The notes beneath the pieces were generated by a model. The model was given only the letters and a program-made list of their open reading frames with translations, made no database searches and was not told where the DNA came from. From ZC4RG30 sp039800965 (lineage in GTDB: Bacteria > Pseudomonadota > Gammaproteobacteria > Steroidobacterales > Steroidobacteraceae), in NCBI GenBank assembly GCA_039800965.1, contig JBDLPS010000020.1, forward strand, positions 1-18,305: DNA of 18,305 nt. The letters run 5' to 3'. Position numbers and translations under genes: made by a program. Below are positions 14,881 to 18,305 of the stretch, piece by piece. Each line of letters opens with the position of its first letter. The stretch's first letter is position 1.

Positions 14881-14889
14881 GCGCGACCC

Positions 14890-16812
14890 ATGATCCGCTT
14901 CGACGACGTCACCATCCGCCGCGGGCCGCGCGTGCTGTTTTCCGGCGCGGACTTCAGCCTGTTCCGCGCCGAGAAGGTCGGCATCACCGGCGAAAACGGC
15001 AGTGGGAAATCGAGCCTCATGGCGCTCGTGCTCGGCGAACTGTCGCCTGATGCAGGGCACTTCGAAATGCCCGGGAACCTCGAGATCGCGCATGTCTCGC
15101 AGGAAGTCGAGGCCAGCGACCAACACGCGCTCGAATTCGTGCTCGACGGTGACGCGGCGCTGCGGTCCATAGAACGGCGCATCGCCGCTATGGAATCCGG
15201 AGAACACGATGGCACGAAGCTCGCCGACCTGCATTCACAGTACGCGTCCGCCGGCGGCTATGACGCCCGCAGCCGCGCCGGGCAGCTCATGCATGGACTT
15301 GGCTTCGCACCGGCCGACGAAGCACGGCCGGTACGTGATTTCTCCGGCGGCTGGCGGGTGCGGCTGAACGTCGCAAAAGCGCTGATGTGCCGCTCCGACC
15401 TGCTGCTCCTCGACGAACCGACCAACCACCTCGACCTCGACGCCATCCTCTGGCTCGAGCAATGGCTGCGCGAGTACCCCGGCACACTGCTGCTCATCGC
15501 CCATGACCGCGAATTCCTCGACCGCGTCGTGGACCGCATCGTGAATCTCGAGCAGGGCAAGGCGACGCTGTACCGCGGCAACTACACGGACTTCGAAACA
15601 CAACGCGCCGCTCAACTGGCGGAACAATCGGCCCTGTTCTCCAAGCAACAGCGCGAGATCCGCCACATGGAGGCCTTCGTCGAACGCTTCCGCGCCCAAG
15701 CCACCAAGGCCCGCCAGGCCCAGAGCCGGCTCAAGGCGCTGGAGCGCATGACGCGCATCGCGCCGGCCCACGTCGACTCTCCCTTCGAATTTTCCTTCGC
15801 GGAACCGGAAAAGCTCCCGCGGCCCTTGCTTGCACTTGAAGGGCAATCCACAGGCTACGGCGACAGGCTGCTGTTGTCCGGCGTGAACCTGACCCTCTAT
15901 CCCGGCGACCGCATCGCGCTGCTGGGTCGCAACGGCGCCGGCAAGTCGACGCTGATGAAACTGCTGGCCGGGGAGCTCGCCGCCATGGGCGGCACGCGTA
16001 CGGATGCAAAGGACCTCCGCATCGGCTATTTCGCCCAGCACCAGCTCGAGCAACTGGATCCCCGCGACTCGGCGCTGGAGAACCTGCGGCGGGTCGACGT
16101 GGCGATCGGCCGCGGCGCGCTGGAACAGGAACAGCGCGACTACCTTGCAGGCTTCGGCTTCAAGGGGGATCGCGTGTTCGACCCGGTCGGGCCCTTCTCC
16201 GGCGGCGAAAAAGCACGTCTCGCGCTTGCACTGGTCGCTTACCGCCGACCCAACCTGCTGCTGCTCGACGAGCCGACGAACCACCTCGACCTCGAAATGC
16301 GCCAGGCGCTGGCAATGGCCCTCCAGGAGTACGCCGGCGCAGTCGTGCTGGTCTCCCACGACCGCCACCTGCTGCGCACGGTGAGCGACAGCTTCCAGCT
16401 GGTGCACGGTGGGCGTGTGACGCCCTTCGATGGCGATCTGGACGACTACTCGCGCTGGTTGGCAGAGACGGATGCGGCGTCGAAGAGCGACGCCGGCGCA
16501 GCACCCCCGAAAACCCCGGGCACGGAGACGGCCGACGACCGCAAGGCCCGCAAGCGCGAGGAAGCCGAGCGCCGTGCCCGCCTCGCGCCGCTGCGCAGCG
16601 CCATCGAGAAAGCCGAAAGGGCCATGGCGAAATCAGGCGCCGAAGCCGCGAAGATCGACGAAAAACTCGCGGATACCGGCCTTTACGAAGAATCGCGCAA
16701 GGCAGAATTGCTGGAGCTCACAGCCCGTCGGGCCGTGCTCACCCGTGATATCGAACAGGCCGAGACCGATTGGATGGAAGCCAGCGAAGCGCTGGAGAAC
16801 GCGAAGGACTGA
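14890..16812 (+). CDS. yheS: ABC-F family ATPase YheS (ribosome-associated)
   Basis: 640-residue soluble ABC-F protein, nearly the length of E. coli YheS (637) and alike through much of its length. ABC-F proteins have no membrane domain; they bind near the ribosomal E site and help with stalled or difficult translation. Domain 1: Walker A GENGSGKSS (34-42), signature FSGGWRVRLN, Walker B LLLLDEPTNHLD. The interdomain linker (about 235-310) contains RFRAQATKARQAQSRLKALERM, the P-site tRNA interaction segment. Domain 2: Walker A GRNGAGKST, signature FSGGEKARLALAL, Walker B LLLLDEPTNHLD, switch SHDRHLLR. The C-terminal ~100 residues form a charged coiled coil (RKAELLELTARRAVL), as in YheS. The start ATG 14890 has no Shine-Dalgarno sequence. 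Confidence 0.96.
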   Translation: MIRFDDVTIRRGPRVLFSGADFSLFRAEKVGITGENGSGKSSLMALVLGELSPDAGHFEMPGNLEIAHVSQEVEASDQHALEFVLDGDAALRSIERRIAAMESGEHDGTKLADLHSQYASAGGYDARSRAGQLMHGLGFAPADEARPVRDFSGGWRVRLNVAKALMCRSDLLLLDEPTNHLDLDAILWLEQWLREYPGTLLLIAHDREFLDRVVDRIVNLEQGKATLYRGNYTDFETQRAAQLAEQSALFSKQQREIRHMEAFVERFRAQATKARQAQSRLKALERMTRIAPAHVDSPFEFSFAEPEKLPRPLLALEGQSTGYGDRLLLSGVNLTLYPGDRIALLGRNGAGKSTLMKLLAGELAAMGGTRTDAKDLRIGYFAQHQLEQLDPRDSALENLRRVDVAIGRGALEQEQRDYLAGFGFKGDRVFDPVGPFSGGEKARLALALVAYRRPNLLLLDEPTNHLDLEMRQALAMALQEYAGAVVLVSHDRHLLRTVSDSFQLVHGGRVTPFDGDLDDYSRWLAETDAASKSDAGAAPPKTPGTETADDRKARKREEAERRARLAPLRSAIEKAERAMAKSGAEAAKIDEKLADTGLYEESRKAELLELTARRAVLTRDIEQAETDWMEASEALENAKD

Positions 16813-16857
16813 CGAGGCGCGCCAGGATCAGCGCATCCACACCCGGAGTGCCCCGCA

Positions 16858-17076
16858 ATGTCCAACCGCCTGCTCGATACCGCCACGGAACCGTCAAACC
16901 TCTGCCGCCTGCCCGCGCCCGGCATGGAATTCGCGTTCCGCGTCGAGGCCGCCGTATCGGGGCCGCTTGAAGTCGCGGGCGGAGCCCGGTTCGACGCTGG
17001 TCAGTGGCGATGCGTGGATTTCGCCCGTTGCAGCAAAACCAACGTCACCAGAAAGAACACGACGAACGTCCCGTAG
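16858..17076 (+). pseudogene. Short frame, possibly the 5' remnant of a DUF3237-like gene
   Basis: A 72-codon frame starts 45 bp after yheS with GGAG about 10 nt before its ATG. Its first ~48 codons have G/C-rich third positions typical of this genome's genes and read as plausible protein (LPAPGMEFAFRVEAAVSGPLEV). That segment resembles the beginning of DUF3237-domain proteins, an impression I cannot test here. After about 17000 the frame runs antisense through the convergent three-helix membrane gene and loses that character. The conserved GG-x-F-x-GP block expected soon after is absent. Most likely a gene truncated by a rearrangement at about 16980-17000; it could also be a spurious frame. 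Confidence 0.33.
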
Positions 17077-17378
17077 CGGAACAGGTAGGTCGGCTGCTGA
17101 AACGACGGCGTGGCAAGGATGAACGATGGCTTTGTCGCGGCGAGAAGCTCGGTCAGCCGGCCCGCCCGGACTATCGCGGCCTGCATCCGGGTAAACAGGA
17201 AACCGGCGGCAAATACATAGGCAAGCTGAAGAAGCAGAATGCCCCGGGTCCCGAACGCATCCCGTGCCCGCGCGCCGAGGGACACGATGCAGAGCGAAAC
17301 GAGCATGAGCAGGATGGTCGGCACGTCGAACTCCCATCGTGTCGCGATGAACAGTTGCTGCAACTCGAATTCCGACAT
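17001..17378 (-). CDS. Small three-helix membrane protein of unknown function
   Basis: Not recognised. The 125-residue product has a polar start (SEFELQQLFIATRWEFD) and three predicted membrane helices: about residues 20-36 (VPTILLMLVSLCIVSLG), 46-64 (GILLLQLAYVFAAGFLF) and 101-118 (FRYGTFVVFFLVTLVLL). A polar loop with TKPSFILATPSFQQP lies between helices 2 and 3. ATG 17378 is preferred because AGGGG lies 8 nt before it; an in-frame TTG at 17384 is less likely. It follows the CmcJ-like gene by 17 nt on the same strand and so is probably the last gene of the GH17-CmcJ-like operon. An unrelated plus-strand remnant overlaps its 3' end. Confidence 0.72.
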   Translation of the reverse strand: MSEFELQQLFIATRWEFDVPTILLMLVSLCIVSLGARARDAFGTRGILLLQLAYVFAAGFLFTRMQAAIVRAGRLTELLAATKPSFILATPSFQQPTYLFRYGTFVVFFLVTLVLLQRAKSTHRH

Positions 17379-17395
17379 TTTCAATTCCCCTGTGA

Positions 17396-17965
17396 TCAGT
17401 AGATGACCATGGCGCGGATCTCGATGCTGTTGCGGGGAATCGTCCTGTCAGCGGCAGGCGGCAGGTCCACCGCCCCACGAGGCACCCGTGCCTTGCGGCT
17501 GTCGGCCTGCGGATCGAAGGCCGAGAAGATCAGCGTTTCGCCCGGTTGCATGGACGGGAAGCAATGCCAGCGCTGCGCCGGATTCTCCTTGAAGAACGTA
17601 AGATCGAACTGCGGCACGGCATCGGTCCGTCGCAGCAGCGCCTCGACATCCATCTCCGGCTCCGAGAAGAAGCCCTTCGCCTCGACCACATCATCCGCCG
17701 CAACGCTGTCGAGCGCGCACAAGGCCAGCGCAACGTCCTGCGGCGGTTCGGAAATCATCTGCCAGAGGTTGAAGACGCGCCACCGGGGAGGCTCCCGGCC
17801 TTCCAGCCTTTCATCGATTTCCCGCCATGCCGCTTCAGCCAACGGCTGCACTCGCAACTGCTCGAATCCGAATTGACCATGCAGGTCGCTGTGCACCGCG
17901 CGGGCGGGCGCCGACACCTGCGTGCTGTAGGCGCCGGGGGTAACGAAGTTCAATTGCGCACGCAT
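17396..17965 (-). CDS. CmcJ/NvfI-family oxidoreductase-like protein, short form
   Basis: 189-residue protein resembling the CmcJ/NvfI group, named after a cephamycin tailoring protein and a fungal iron/2-oxoglutarate oxygenase. Family-like blocks: AVHSD (His25, Asp27; the expected H-x-D metal pair), FNLWQMISEPPQDVALALC, a D-S-V-A-A-D-D segment, RWHCFPSMQPGETLIFSAFD, and RNSIEIRAMV at the end. Two oddities. The protein is well below the roughly 250-300 residues I expect, with the N-terminal LNFVTPGAY passing almost directly to the H-x-D block, as if a middle segment were missing. And where relatives have a His before the AF/AV-D-x-P motif, this one reads VPRGAVDLP, so the distal metal ligand appears to be Arg. 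It starts 3 nt after the GH17 stop, so the two are translationally coupled. Activity is uncertain. Confidence 0.75.
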   Translation of the reverse strand: MRAQLNFVTPGAYSTQVSAPARAVHSDLHGQFGFEQLRVQPLAEAAWREIDERLEGREPPRWRVFNLWQMISEPPQDVALALCALDSVAADDVVEAKGFFSEPEMDVEALLRRTDAVPQFDLTFFKENPAQRWHCFPSMQPGETLIFSAFDPQADSRKARVPRGAVDLPPAADRTIPRNSIEIRAMVIY

Positions 17966-17968
17966 GGC

Positions 17969-18305
17969 TTACCTCGGTCCGGTGTCAGGGTGCATCGGCA
18001 GCAGCGGCAGATCACGGGCCGCCGGCTTCGTCACACGTGATTCCTCGAACAGGCCCCAGGATCCTTCCTGAGGCTGGGGTCCGGCCGTCGGATGCTGGTC
18101 GTCCACGCGCCAGGCGGCATCGAAGGCTGAAAAATATGCGAAGGCCTGCACGGCCGATGGCGCGAACTGCGCGCGCAGCGCGCGATAGAACGATGCCTGT
18201 CGCGCTGCCGTGTAACCCATGGCGGCAGGGGCGGTCGGCACGCCGGTCTCCTTGACGAGCACGGGCCCACAGAACGCAGCCGCCACGTCGCGCGTCACGT
18301 TCACG
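17969..18305 (-). CDS. GH17-type beta-glucan hydrolase/transferase, C-terminal part; 5' end outside window
   Basis: C-terminal ~111 residues of a glycoside hydrolase family 17 protein of the bacterial 'exo-beta-1,3-glucanase' type, often found with beta-glucan synthases. The frame is open to the right edge, so the gene begins beyond the window; the GTG at 18304 is an internal codon. Seen: PVLVKETGVP, in which the Glu (codon 18250-18248) corresponds to the GH17 nucleophile; GYTAARQASFYRALRAQ; FAYFSAFDAAWR; and HPTAGPQPQEGSWGLFEE. In some proteobacteria such proteins act on cyclic or linear periplasmic/extracellular beta-glucans; the substrate here is unknown. It is upstream of, and only 3 nt from, the CmcJ-like gene. 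Confidence 0.88.
   Translation of the reverse strand, partial: VNVTRDVAAAFCGPVLVKETGVPTAPAAMGYTAARQASFYRALRAQFAPSAVQAFAYFSAFDAAWRVDDQHPTAGPQPQEGSWGLFEESRVTKPAARDLPLLPMHPDTGPR

Noticed and set aside
15235..16407. 390-codon open frame on the minus strand opposite yheS
   Set aside because: Antisense of conserved Walker motifs explains the openness; no family features of its own.
1..18305. CRISPR array, tRNA/rRNA, insertion sequence or prophage genes
   Set aside because: No spaced direct repeats, no RNA-gene signatures, and no transposase, integrase or terminal inverted repeats were seen; the YqjE 'holin' family name alone does not imply phage.

Overview
The window looks like chromosomal DNA of a GC-rich (about two thirds G+C by eye) proteobacterium, most likely a gammaproteobacterium. 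A YheS-type ABC-F protein, a YciH/SUI1 protein, the yqjD-yqjE-yqjK trio, a DUF748 protein and a modBC pair together are typical of Gammaproteobacteria. The GC content and the paralogue mix would fit the Nevskiales/Steroidobacterales/Xanthomonadales side of the class, but that placement is inference. I see no rRNA, tRNA, CRISPR, phage integrase or transposase. Apart from the last ~1.5 kb this reads as dense, ordinary chromosome.

Layout. 3-791 (+) is the end of an aldehyde dehydrogenase, converging on class I fructose-1,6-bisphosphatase (780-1814, -). Divergent from fbp is a tightly coupled operon (1856-4676, +): molybdate permease modB, ATPase modC and a secreted protein predicted to be an outer-membrane beta-barrel; no modA is present. 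On the minus strand follow a DUF21/CBS (CorC/HlyC-type) membrane protein (4678-6006) and a PcaD-like alpha/beta hydrolase (6123-6917). Then come a MATE exporter (7013-8368, +), an OFA-family major facilitator with a fused small-subunit-like tail (8361-10004, -), a SUI1/YciH protein (10063-10386, +), the yqjD-E-K membrane/ribosome-associated operon (11431-10391, -), a DUF748/AsmA-like protein (11508-14336, +), a PCu(A)C periplasmic copper chaperone (14340-14822, -) and yheS (14890-16812, +). The right end holds a short, apparently truncated frame (16858-17076, +). It meets a three-gene minus-strand cluster: the C-terminus of a GH17-type beta-glucan enzyme (runs off the window), a short CmcJ/NvfI-like protein and a three-helix membrane protein.

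Architecture. Transcription units mostly alternate in direction. All five clean convergent junctions lie between a 12-bp overlap and a 4-bp gap, leaving no room for conventional intrinsic terminators. The four intergenic divergent regions upstream of genes that lack a clean Shine-Dalgarno lead (29-95 bp) carry AT-rich -10-like hexamers only 6-9 nt before six start codons (fbp, modB, MATE, DUF748, PCuAC, yheS). This suggests leaderless or ultra-short-leader mRNAs. Other genes (OFA, yqjD, the hydrolase) have a -10-like box about 30 nt upstream and a recognisable ribosome binding site.

Best leads: the modC-coupled barrel protein without modA; the leaderless-start pattern; the compact CmcJ-like protein next to a GH17 enzyme with an apparently substituted metal-ligand position; the OFA transporter with a fused small subunit; and the broken frame at 16858-17000.
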